Assembly (NCBI GenBank): GCA_963786765.1
Contig: CAWBAJ010000034.1
Span: 1-64,000, forward strand
Direction of reading: 5' to 3'
DNA: 64,000 bases
Source of the DNA: DATKNA01 sp963786765
Lineage (GTDB): Bacteria > Actinomycetota > Actinomycetes > Actinomycetales > Kineosporiaceae
The notes under the pieces are model-generated. The model worked only from the letters and a program-made list of their open reading frames with translations. It made no database searches and was not told where the DNA came from. Of the stretch, positions 18,312 to 26,304 are shown piece after piece (position 1 is the first letter of the stretch; each line of letters begins with the position of its first letter). The position numbers and the translations under genes were made by a program.

Positions 18312-18457
18312 CCAACCCTCGCACCGCAGATGTTGCTGATCAGGGAACACCAGGAGCAACCGCGTCAGATGTGCTTCAACTGCCATCATCGGCGCGCATG
18401 ACACGCAGACGTTCGGGTACGGCTGAGTCCGGACATCACGAGGAGAGAGGGAACGCG

Positions 18458-19642
18458 ATGAAGGCCGTCACCTGGCAGGGCAAGCGCGACGTCAAGGTCA
18501 AGGAAGTGCCCGATCCGAAGATCGAGGAGCCGACGGACGTCGTCCTGAAGGTGACGTCGACGGCGATCTGCGGCTCTGACCTGCACCTGTACGAGGTCCT
18601 CGCCCCGTACATGCACGCGGACGACATCCTGGGTCACGAGCCGATGGGGATCGTCGAGCAGGTCGGCGACGCCGTCACCCATGTGCAGCCCGGCGACCGG
18701 GTCGTGATCCCGTTCAACATCTCCTGCGGGCACTGCTTCATGTGCGACCGCGGGCTGTTCTCCCAGTGCGAGACGACGCAGGTGCGCTCGGAGGGCAAGG
18801 GCGCCGCGCTGCTCGGGTACACCCAGCTCTACGGGCGCGTGCCGGGCGGCCAGGCGGAGTACCTGCGGGTGCCGCAGGGGCACTTCGGCCCGATCAAGGT
18901 CTCGAACGAGGGGCCGGACGAGAAGTACCTGTTCCTGTCCGACGTCCTGCCCACGGCCTGGCAGTCCGTCGAGTACGCCGACCCGGAGCCGGGCGGCACG
19001 GTCGCCGTCTTCGGTCTGGGGCCGATCGGGCAGATGGCCGCCCGGATCGCGCTGCACCGGGGCGCGTCCCGCGTGATCGGGCTCGACCCGGTGGCCGAGC
19101 GGCGGGCGATGGCCACGCGTCATGGCGTCGAGGCCGTGGACCCCACCGAGATGGACGACGTCCCCGGCTCGCTGATCGACATGGTGGACGGGCGCGGTCC
19201 GGACGCCGTCATCGAGGCGGTCGGGATGGAGGCGCACGGGTCCCCGCGCGCCAAGCTCGCGCAGGCCGCCGCCGGCCTGCTGCCGGACGCCGTCTCGCAG
19301 CCGTTCATCGACAAGGCGGCGATCGACCGGATGGCGGCGCTGCACGCGGCGCTGAAGTCGGCGCGGCGCGGCGGCACGGTCTCGATCAGCGGCGTCTACG
19401 GCGGCGAGCAGGACCCGTTCCCGATGATGGAGGTCTTCGACCGCCAGCTGCAGATCCGGATGGGCCAGGCGAACGTCAAGAAGTGGATCCCCGAGATCCT
19501 GCCGCTCGTCGACGACCCGGCGGACCCCCTCGGCGTCCTCGACCTGACGACGCACACCGTGCCCCTCGACGAGGCACCGGGCATGTACGAGACGTTCCAG
19601 AAGAAGGAGGACGGCTGCATCAAGGTCGTCCTGAAGCCGTGA
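18458..19642 (+). CDS. zinc-dependent alcohol dehydrogenase (FdhA-like)
   Basis: A 394-aa medium-chain dehydrogenase resembling the glutathione-independent formaldehyde dehydrogenase-like group. The catalytic zinc site is shown by CGSDLH and GHEP. The structural zinc region is CGHCFMCDRGLFSQC, with three cysteines in the usual cluster and a fourth at the expected spacing. The Rossmann motif GLGPIGQ lies near residue 188. The ATG follows a strong AGGAGAGAGGG site. Its stop overlaps the GTG of the SDR gene, forming an operon. The substrate is uncertain. It is divergent from the fucose operon but need not be part of it. Confidence 0.85.
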   Translation: MKAVTWQGKRDVKVKEVPDPKIEEPTDVVLKVTSTAICGSDLHLYEVLAPYMHADDILGHEPMGIVEQVGDAVTHVQPGDRVVIPFNISCGHCFMCDRGLFSQCETTQVRSEGKGAALLGYTQLYGRVPGGQAEYLRVPQGHFGPIKVSNEGPDEKYLFLSDVLPTAWQSVEYADPEPGGTVAVFGLGPIGQMAARIALHRGASRVIGLDPVAERRAMATRHGVEAVDPTEMDDVPGSLIDMVDGRGPDAVIEAVGMEAHGSPRAKLAQAAAGLLPDAVSQPFIDKAAIDRMAALHAALKSARRGGTVSISGVYGGEQDPFPMMEVFDRQLQIRMGQANVKKWIPEILPLVDDPADPLGVLDLTTHTVPLDEAPGMYETFQKKEDGCIKVVLKP

Positions 19643-20640
19643 CGGGCGGCTCCCCCGCCGCTCCCGCGCCCGTCGTCCTCGTCACCGGGGCGACGGGCGG
19701 GATCGGCGCGGCGACCTCCCGCGCGTACGCCGGGCGCGGCGCCCGCCTGGTGCTCCTCGCCCGGTCGGCGGGCCTGCTCGAGACGTTGCGTGCGGAGCTC
19801 GTGGCGGGCGGCGCGCAGGCTCTGGTGACGGTTGCGGACGTCTCGGACGCCGCGGCGGTCGACCGCGCCTTCGAGGCGGCGACCCGCGAGTTCGGCGGCG
19901 TCGACGTCGTCGTCCACAGCGCCGCCGTGATCGCCTACGGGCGGCACGACCAGGTGCCGGCGGACGTCTGGGGTCACGTCGTCCAGGTCAACGTGACGGG
20001 CACGGCGAACGTCGCCCGCTCGGCGCTGAAGGCCTTCGGCGCGCGCGGTGGTGGGTCGCTCGTCGTGATCGGCTCGGTGCTCGGCCAGGCGACGGTGCCG
20101 TTCATGGGCTCGTACGCGACGTCCAAGTGGGCGGTGCGCGGACTGGTGCGCACCCTGCAGCAAGAGGCGCGGGAGCTGCCCGGCGTCCACGTGTCGATCG
20201 TCAACCCCGGCAGCATCGCGACGCCCATCTACACACTGGCGGGCAACTACGCCGGCCGGATCGGCCGGCCGCCGCCCCCGGTCTTCCCTGCCCAGTCGGT
20301 GGCGCGCGAGGTGCTGCGGGTCGTCGACAATCACAAGCGGATCGGCGGCGTGAACCCCGCCAACCTCGTCATCCGGGCCGGCTTCGTGCTCGCGCCGCGG
20401 TTGTACGACGTGCTCGTCACGCCGCTGGCCAAGGTGGCGTGCCTGCGCCGGCAGCCGGTCGCGCCGCACGCGGGGCACGTGTTCACCCCGTCCGAGGACG
20501 TGGTGATCCCTGCCGACGGCGAGGTGCCCTGGCCGGGTCGCGACTCGCCGGTCGCCGTCCAGCGCACCGGCCGGCCGGACGCCGACCACGAGCGGCGCGA
20601 ACTGCTGCACGAGGCCGCCGGCGACGGCCGCCGTTCCTGA
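19639..20640 (+). CDS. short-chain dehydrogenase/reductase
   Basis: A 333-aa SDR translationally coupled to the alcohol dehydrogenase (GTGA overlap). The nucleotide-binding TGATGGIG lies near residue 16, VHSAAV corresponds to the NNAG-type motif, and the catalytic Ser and YxxxK appear as IGSV and YATSK. The C-terminal 80 residues extend beyond the classical fold and include a positively charged tail. The family group resembles SDRs annotated as SDR family oxidoreductase in actinobacteria. The substrate is unknown. A role in 2-keto-3-deoxy-L-fuconate oxidation is conceivable but not supported by position or operon structure. Confidence 0.85.
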   Translation: MTGGSPAAPAPVVLVTGATGGIGAATSRAYAGRGARLVLLARSAGLLETLRAELVAGGAQALVTVADVSDAAAVDRAFEAATREFGGVDVVVHSAAVIAYGRHDQVPADVWGHVVQVNVTGTANVARSALKAFGARGGGSLVVIGSVLGQATVPFMGSYATSKWAVRGLVRTLQQEARELPGVHVSIVNPGSIATPIYTLAGNYAGRIGRPPPPVFPAQSVAREVLRVVDNHKRIGGVNPANLVIRAGFVLAPRLYDVLVTPLAKVACLRRQPVAPHAGHVFTPSEDVVIPADGEVPWPGRDSPVAVQRTGRPDADHERRELLHEAAGDGRRS

Positions 20641-20737
20641 GTCCCATCGCGATCTGGCCCGTCGAAGCGTGGTCGTGGAGGAGTAGAAACCACGCGGAGG
20701 CCGGCGAGGTCACGTTCACGATCGAAAGGAGAGAGGC

Positions 20738-21286
20738 ATGGCACTCGAAGGCAAGAAGATCGCGTTCATGGTGGCCAAGGAGGGCATCGAGCAGGTCGAG
20801 CTCACGGAGCCGTGGAAGACCGTCGAGCAGGGCGGCGGGCACCCGCACCTGCTCCTCGCGGGCGGCGACGCCAAGCAGGTGCAGGCGTACAACCACCTGG
20901 ACAAGGCCGACACGTTCGACGTCGACCTTCCGGTGTCCCGCGCCGGGGTCGAGGACTACGACGGGCTCGTGCTGCCCGGCGGGGTCACGAACGGCGACCA
21001 GGTGCGGATGGACCCCGCTGCCGTGGCGTTCGCCAAGGGCTTCCTCGAGACCGGCAAGCCGGTGGCCGTCATCTGCCACGGACCGTGGGTGCTCGTCGAG
21101 ACCGGGGACCTGCGCGGCCGCCGGATGACGTCGTGGCCGAGCCTGCAGACCGACATCCGCAACGCGGGCGCGGAGTGGGTCGACGAGGAGGTCGTGGTCG
21201 ACACGAACGGCCCGGGCCCGCTCGTCAGCAGCCGCAAGCCGGACGACCTGCCTGCGTTCACCAAGGCCATCGCCGACGCGTTCTGA
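20738..21286 (+). CDS. DJ-1/PfpI family protein
   Basis: A 182-aa protein of the type 1 glutamine amidotransferase-like PfpI group (proteases, deglycases and stress proteins). The nucleophile elbow VICHGPW carries the conserved Cys near residue 112, followed by His. An upstream acidic residue in the EGIEQVELTEPW region is typical for the family. The ATG follows AAGGAGAGAGG. Members are often induced by stress. The exact reaction (glyoxalase, deglycase or peptidase) cannot be read from sequence. Confidence 0.88.
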   Translation: MALEGKKIAFMVAKEGIEQVELTEPWKTVEQGGGHPHLLLAGGDAKQVQAYNHLDKADTFDVDLPVSRAGVEDYDGLVLPGGVTNGDQVRMDPAAVAFAKGFLETGKPVAVICHGPWVLVETGDLRGRRMTSWPSLQTDIRNAGAEWVDEEVVVDTNGPGPLVSSRKPDDLPAFTKAIADAF

Positions 21287-21304
21287 CGTCTGGGGTCACC
21301 ACCA

Positions 21305-21384
21305 CCAAGATCATGCTCACGAGCTGACCGTCGACAACGGCCCGCGGGCCGCCCGAAGCGCGCGACTCGTGAGCATGATCTTGG
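21305..21384. repeat. perfect 19-bp inverted repeat
   Basis: The arms at 21305-21323 (CCAAGATCATGCTCACGAG) and 21366-21384 are exact reverse complements separated by 42 bp. The element fills the gap between the convergent PfpI gene and ABC exporter gene. The arms are less GC-rich than the surroundings. It may be a bidirectional terminator or a non-autonomous mobile element. Confidence 0.9.
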
Positions 21385-21429
21385 ACCGTGGCACAAGATT
21401 AGGCAGGTGTGATCAGGACCCGGCCTCGA

Positions 21430-23436
21430 CTACGGGCCGGCGTGGGGCAGGACCAGGCCGTCGCTGAAGATGACGCCGTCCTCACAGCGCGCCTGCACCC
21501 GGCCGCCCGCGAACTGCTCGGTGTAGAGGCGGGCGTAGAGCCCGTCGAGAGCGAGCAGCTGGTCATGCGTGCCCCGCTCGACGATCCGGCCGTCGTCGAC
21601 GACGAGGATGACGTCGGCGCCCAGGATCGTGGAGAGCCGGTGCGCGATCGCGATGGTGGTGCGCTCCCGCATGACGGTCTCGAGCGCCTCCTGCACGAGG
21701 CGCTCACTCGTCGTGTCGAGAGCGGACGTGGCCTCGTCGAGGATGAGCACGCGAGGGTCCTTGAGGATCACCCGGGCGATGGCGAGCCGCTGCTTCTCCC
21801 CGCCCGACAGCCGGTAGCCGCGCTCGCCGACCACGGTGTCGTAGCCGTCGTCGAAGCTCATGATCCGGTCGTGGATGTTCGCGGCCCGTGCCGCCGCCTC
21901 GAGCTCGGCGTCCGTCGCGTCGCCGCGGGCGTATCGCAGGTTCTCCCGGATGGTGGCGTGGAACAGGTAGGTGTCCTGCGTGACCATCCCCACGGCGTCG
22001 GCGAGACTCTCCAGGGTCAGGTCGCGGACGTCGTGCCCGTCGAGGCGAACGCTCCCCTCCTGCACGTCGTAGAGCCGCGGCACGAGGTACGACAGCGTGG
22101 TCTTGCCGGCTCCGCTCGGGCCGACGACCGCGGCGAGCTGGCCCGGCTCGACGACGAGGCTGACGTCGCGCAGTGCCCACGTGACCACCGGGAGCTCGTC
22201 GACCGGCGCCTGGACGCCGCCTGGACCGGGTTGCGGAGGCACAGCGGGTGGAGCGGCGCGGTCGGCGTCCGGCCCGGTACCGCCCTGGCCCGGGTACCGG
22301 AACCACACGTGCTCCATGCGTACCTCGCCGCGCACAGCGTCGGCGTCGAGGGACACGGCCTCGGGCCGGTCGCTGATCGCCGGGGTCAGGTCGAGGTACT
22401 CGAAGATGCGCGCGAAGAGGGCCAGTGACGTCTGCACGTCGAGCGCCACCCGCAGCAGGTTGATCACGGGGAAGAGCAGCCTCGTCTGCAGGGTGGTGAA
22501 CGCGACGATCGTGCCGGCCGTGATCGTCGTCCCGCGGGCGAGGGCGAGCCCCGTCACGAGATAGACGATCGCGGGCGTTACCCCGAAGAACGTCTGGACG
22601 ACGGCGAAGAACGACTGACCCGTCATCGTCTGGCGGACCTGCAGCTCCACCTGACGCTCGTTCTCCGAGCGGTAGCGCGCGGTCTCGGTGGCCTGCCGGT
22701 TGAAGACCTTCGCGAGCAGGATGCCGCTGACGGACAGCGTCTCCTGCGTGATCGCCGTCATGTCGGACAGCGACGACTGGGTACGCGCGGCGAGCCGGCG
22801 CCGGACCCTCCCGACCCGCACCTGCAGCACGACGAACACGGGCAGCAGGGCCAGGGCGACGAGGGTCAGCTGCCAGGACAGCAACAGCATCGCGACCAGC
22901 GACGCGGAGACGGTCACGACGTTGGAAAGGATCGACGACGCCGTATCGGTCAGCACCGTCTGGACGCCGCCCACGTCGTTCTGGAGCCGCGACTGGATGG
23001 CGCCCGTCTTCGTGGCGGTGAAGAAGCCGAGGTCCATCGCCTGCAGGTGCTCGAAGAGGCGGCCACGCAGGTCGGCCATGACTCCATTGCCGAGGACGGT
23101 GGTGAGGTAGGTCTGGCCGACGCCGATCAGCGACGAGACCAGCGGGATGAGGATCATCAGGGCGACCAGCACGACCAGCAGGTGCAGGTCCGGGCCGCCC
23201 GGGACGAACAGCGCGTTGTCGAACACGGCCTGGGTGAGGAACGGAGTGATGACGCCGAGGCCGCTGGCGACGACGATCGCGACCGCGATGAGCACGAGGC
23301 GGCCGCGGTAGGGCTGGAACAGCGCGGCCATGCGGCGCAGCAGCCGGGGGTCACGCGTGGCCGCGACCTCGGCGGCGGGCAGCTGGCCGCCCTGCGCCCA
23401 CTGGGCGCCCCGCATCGGGCTGCCACCCACGGCCAC
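21430..23436 (-). CDS. ABC exporter, fused membrane and ATPase domains
   Basis: A 668-aa half-transporter of the multidrug/lipid exporter type. Six membrane helices occupy about residues 45-345. The ATPase domain has Walker A GPSGAGKTT near 439-447, the Q-loop TQDTYLF, signature LSGGEKQR at 543-550, Walker B VLILDEATSALD near 562-573 and the switch AHRLS. A 40-residue Gly/Pro/Asp-rich insertion (about 384-415) separates the first ATPase strand from the Walker A region and is unusual. It probably works as a homodimer because no partner gene lies beside it. Starts at 23436 or 23412 are both possible. Confidence 0.9.
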   Translation of the reverse strand: MAVGGSPMRGAQWAQGGQLPAAEVAATRDPRLLRRMAALFQPYRGRLVLIAVAIVVASGLGVITPFLTQAVFDNALFVPGGPDLHLLVVLVALMILIPLVSSLIGVGQTYLTTVLGNGVMADLRGRLFEHLQAMDLGFFTATKTGAIQSRLQNDVGGVQTVLTDTASSILSNVVTVSASLVAMLLLSWQLTLVALALLPVFVVLQVRVGRVRRRLAARTQSSLSDMTAITQETLSVSGILLAKVFNRQATETARYRSENERQVELQVRQTMTGQSFFAVVQTFFGVTPAIVYLVTGLALARGTTITAGTIVAFTTLQTRLLFPVINLLRVALDVQTSLALFARIFEYLDLTPAISDRPEAVSLDADAVRGEVRMEHVWFRYPGQGGTGPDADRAAPPAVPPQPGPGGVQAPVDELPVVTWALRDVSLVVEPGQLAAVVGPSGAGKTTLSYLVPRLYDVQEGSVRLDGHDVRDLTLESLADAVGMVTQDTYLFHATIRENLRYARGDATDAELEAAARAANIHDRIMSFDDGYDTVVGERGYRLSGGEKQRLAIARVILKDPRVLILDEATSALDTTSERLVQEALETVMRERTTIAIAHRLSTILGADVILVVDDGRIVERGTHDQLLALDGLYARLYTEQFAGGRVQARCEDGVIFSDGLVLPHAGP

Positions 23437-23534
23437 GGCGACTCCTCGAGGAGAACTTCGTCATCCGACGCCAGCCACTACATCACGGGCCACCGACGGA
23501 CCGCGCTCCAGGAACAGCCCGGTCATCCATTGAC

Positions 23535-23609
23535 GATCAAGGAGGTTCTGGGGACCACGATGCCGCTTGATCCCCAGGTTTTCCTTGATCCCTAGGTTTT
23601 CCTTGATCG
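23535..23609. repeat. CTTGATC-family repeat, tandem copies with inverted half
   Basis: Two nearly identical 18-bp units (TTGATCCCCAGGTTTTCC and its C-to-T variant) run from 23567 to 23602, followed by TTGATCG. An upstream segment at 23535-23554 is an imperfect reverse complement of 23571-23590 (16 of 20). Related single copies occur at 32106-32130 and 33771-33795. The block lies in the 199-bp gap between the phosphoesterase gene end and the ABC exporter gene start. Confidence 0.8.
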
Positions 23610-23635
23610 TCGCGGGGGGAGGCGGAAGCTCGGCG

Positions 23636-25258
23636 TCAGCGGCGCCAGCCTCCGAGGGTCACCGCCCGGCGCAGGTCGTTGACCCGCGCGTCCCGGGTGC
23701 TGAGCGGCGCGAGCCCGAGCCCGTGCTCGATCGTCGCGAGGATCGACGTGGTGTCGTACTGGGTGTGGTCCACGCCGGACCTGGTCATCCGCGCACTCAC
23801 GAGAAGTGCGGGGATGCGGGTCCCCGGGCCGAACAGGTCGTGGACGCCGCGCGTGCCCTGGCCGGGGGGCGACACGTGGTCCCACTGCCCGCCGAACTCG
23901 TCGTAGGTGACCACGACGAGGGTGTCCTTCGCCTGCGGCCCGCTCGTGATCGTCTTGAGCAGGTCGACGAGGTGGTCGCTGCCGTTCGGCTCGCTGGAGT
24001 AGCCGGGGTGCTCGTTCTCGGAGCCGTACGGCTTGACGAAGCTCACGGTCGGCAGGGTGCCCTTCTTCGCCGCGGCGATGAACTCGGTCTCGTCCCGCAG
24101 GTGGGTCCGGCCCTGCGTGCCGGGAGCGAAGGAGTCGAAGTAGTTCAGCGGCTGGTGGTGGTACTGGAAGAGGGGCCCGGGATGGCCGGCCTCCGCGTCG
24201 TTCCACCCGCCGGAGTACCAGTTCCACGAGACCTTCGCCGCCATCAGCCGGTCGCCGATCGTCGGGTACTTCGACGCGTCGATCAGCGGCAGCACGGCGC
24301 CGCCGCCGGCCGGCTGCTGCGCCGGCTGCATCGTGTTCACGGCGTAGTCGCCGCACGCCACCTGCGGGTTCGTCGTCGGCAGGTTGCAGGCCTGCGTCAG
24401 CGGCGCGTCATTGACCGGGGTCGTCGGCTTGTAGAGCGGGTAGGTGGCGTTGGGGAAGGCGTTCGTGTCGAGGATCGAGTGGAGGTCCGTCGTCCCGCCC
24501 ACCGTGGGGTCGGTGTCGACCGGGGCACGTGCGGCCACCAGCCACTGGTGGTTGAGGAACGAGCCGCCGAACGCCGCCTGGAAGAACCGGTCGGCGAGAA
24601 CGTAGTTCGGCGCGCCCTTCGAGTGCAGGTACCGGTAGATGGGCAGCTTCTTGGTGTCGTAGTGGCCCATCGTGAGCCCGACCGCGTCGCTGCCGGTGAC
24701 GTACCGGTCCTGCCGGCCGTCGTCGAGCTGGTACTGCTCCTGGTAGAAGCGGTGCACGAGGTCCCGGGTGCAGCCACCCGGCTCGCCCTTGCCCTTGAGG
24801 ACGCCGTTGGGGGCGAAGACACCGGGCGGGGGGCAGGTGGTGTCCGTCGGCTTGATGTAGCGGTCGATGCGCCAGGGCGCGTTGCGGAAGGCGCTCGGCG
24901 GCACGTTGTGCGCCGGGTCCGAGCACGTGGTCGGCAACGGGTCGGGCGAGGTGAGGTTGACGTCGTTCTGCAGCAGGCAGCGGTACCGGGTGCCGTCCTG
25001 AGCTCGCTGCACCGTGCGGGACTTCGGGGCCGCCTTCAGGCCGTCGACCTTCTGACGGCCGACGCGTCCCCAGGTGCCGTAGAGGTTGTCGAAGCTGTGG
25101 TTCTCCTCGTAGATCACCACGAGGTGCTTGTAGGGCCCGACCACGGTCGGCCCGCGGTCGTTGTGGGCGCCGGCCGAGGCGGCCGGGGCACCGGTCAGGG
25201 CGAGCCCGCCCGCCGCGGTGGCGGCGAGCAGCGGGAGCAGGACGTTTCGATGCCGCAC
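23636..25258 (-). CDS. secreted phosphoesterase (phospholipase C / acid phosphatase family)
   Basis: A 540-aa exported phosphoesterase of the bacterial phospholipase C / AcpA-like family. The GTG at 25256-25258 has GGGAGG upstream and starts a signal peptide ending near ASAGAH. The metal/nucleophile region VVIYEENHSFDNLYG near residues 50-64 is the family hallmark. Later motifs include NHQWLVAAR, a VKPYGSENEHPG segment and VVTYDEFGGQWDHVSPP, which supplies metal-binding residues. It may release phosphate from lipids or other esters outside the cell. The open frame continues upstream without a stop into the chaB gene; see findings. Confidence 0.85.
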   Translation of the reverse strand: MRHRNVLLPLLAATAAGGLALTGAPAASAGAHNDRGPTVVGPYKHLVVIYEENHSFDNLYGTWGRVGRQKVDGLKAAPKSRTVQRAQDGTRYRCLLQNDVNLTSPDPLPTTCSDPAHNVPPSAFRNAPWRIDRYIKPTDTTCPPPGVFAPNGVLKGKGEPGGCTRDLVHRFYQEQYQLDDGRQDRYVTGSDAVGLTMGHYDTKKLPIYRYLHSKGAPNYVLADRFFQAAFGGSFLNHQWLVAARAPVDTDPTVGGTTDLHSILDTNAFPNATYPLYKPTTPVNDAPLTQACNLPTTNPQVACGDYAVNTMQPAQQPAGGGAVLPLIDASKYPTIGDRLMAAKVSWNWYSGGWNDAEAGHPGPLFQYHHQPLNYFDSFAPGTQGRTHLRDETEFIAAAKKGTLPTVSFVKPYGSENEHPGYSSEPNGSDHLVDLLKTITSGPQAKDTLVVVTYDEFGGQWDHVSPPGQGTRGVHDLFGPGTRIPALLVSARMTRSGVDHTQYDTTSILATIEHGLGLAPLSTRDARVNDLRRAVTLGGWRR

Positions 25259-25355
25259 GAGGACCTCCCACGCACGTCCCGGTGAGCCGGATCTCACCCC
25301 CCGGGCGATCCGGACATTCCCCCCATCCCGCCGAGCGGGATGCGGCGCTCGAAAT

Positions 25356-25790
25356 CTACTGCCCGGGGCCGTGCGTGCGGGAGGGGGTGCAGGGCCGCGG
25401 CGCGCCTTGCCGGTCTCGCGGCGGTTGGCCTTCTTCAGCGCGTCGACGAGCTCGGGCTTGTCCATCTTCGAGCGGCCGCGCACGCCGAGGCGGCGGGCGA
25501 GGTCGAGCAGGTGGCTCTTCGAGGCGTTCGCGTCGACGCCCTCGGCCGTGGGGCGGCGGGTCCGCGAACTGCCGGCGGCCTGCGGGTCCGACGGGCCCTT
25601 CTCCTTCTTCGGCTCCCAGTGGTCCCCGACCTTCTCGAAGGCGTGCTTGAGGGCCGCGAACGCGGTGCGGTGTGCCCGCTCTCCCTCCCCGTAGGTGCCC
25701 ACAGCGGAGTCGTGCGTCGCGATCCAGGTCTCGCTGCGCCTTCTTCGGCGATCGGCGCAGCGTCGAGGGCAGTTCGTCCTTGCCCGGCAC
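25356..25790 (-). CDS. ChaB family protein, frameshifted
   Basis: The N-terminus VPGKDELPSTLRRSPKKAQR matches the start of ChaB proteins, with a GTG at 25788-25790 behind a very good GAGGAGGA site. After about 25730 the frame is lost. The expected continuation TWIATHDSAV then TYGEGERAHRTAFAALKHAFEKVGDHW is found one base over. The C-terminal 40 residues (SKSHLLDLARRLGVRG, MDKPELVDALKKANR) resemble a Rho-N-like or SAP-like helical nucleic-acid-binding module. The 3' end is uncertain: the second frame stays open into the phosphoesterase, while a different frame stops at 25356. Function in actinobacteria is unknown. Confidence 0.7.
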   Translation of the reverse strand: MPGKDELPSTLRRSPKKAQRDLDRDARLRCGHLRGGRAGTPHRVRGPQARLREGRGPLGAEEGEGPVGPAGRRQFADPPPHGRGRRRERLEEPPARPRPPPRRARPLEDGQARARRRAEEGQPPRDRQGAPRPCTPSRTHGPGQ

Positions 25791-25940
25791 GGTTCCTCCT
25801 CGAGTTGTCGTGCACGCCGGCCCAGCCGGCGTCAGGTCGCATGATCGACACCCTGCTTGATCCTTACCCAACCGCGGCGAGGCCATGCTCACCCCGGCCG
25901 GAGGAGGTGTGATCGACGGCGCGACGGGTAGGACGAGGTC

Positions 25941-26198
25941 ATGGCACCCACAGACCCCGAACCGGGCGTGCAGCACGAGGCGCAGGTCACCATCCAGGAG
26001 ATCGTCGACCGGCTCGCGAGCACGCACTCCGGGGAGGACCCGGATGTCGTCCGGTCCGCTCTGGCCCAGGCCGTCGCCGACGCCGGCCTTCCCGAGCAGC
26101 CGGAGAAGTGGGTCCGCGACACCGCGACCGAGGTCGCCGCGGGCCGGCAGATGGTGATCGACCGCACCCGGCGGGACGAGGACGACCCGCGCCGTTGA
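25941..26198 (+). CDS. small helical protein, unknown function
   Basis: An 85-aa hydrophilic protein with a likely three-helix pattern. The stretch VTIQEIVDRLASTHSGEDPDV, together with VRSALAQAVADAG and a C-terminal charged tail, resembles small actinobacterial proteins described as three-helix-bundle dimerization domains, but similarity is weak. A TAGGAC box lies 6 nt before the ATG. No neighbour on the same strand forms an obvious operon with it: the GGDEF/EAL gene begins 107 bp downstream. It could be a stand-alone regulator or adaptor. Confidence 0.5.
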   Translation: MAPTDPEPGVQHEAQVTIQEIVDRLASTHSGEDPDVVRSALAQAVADAGLPEQPEKWVRDTATEVAAGRQMVIDRTRRDEDDPRR

Positions 26199-26304
26199 CC
26201 CTCCGTTCCCCCACCTGACCAGGGGCGACCGCTCAACAGGGGCCCCCTGGTTGCCGACAAGGCACTGGTGACGACTCCCGTCCGGCCGCGCCGGGATCAG
26301 CGCC

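Noticed and set aside
18330..18360. GTTGCT...AGCAAC inverted half-sites upstream of the fucose operon considered as an operator
   Set aside because: Only 6-bp arms with a 17-nt spacer; such matches are expected by chance and no local regulator gene supports it.
23567..25285. A 572-codon open frame on the plus strand opposite the phosphoesterase
   Set aside because: Begins inside a repeat (MIPRFSLIPRFSLI) and shows only low-complexity sequence; the minus-strand protein has clear catalytic motifs.
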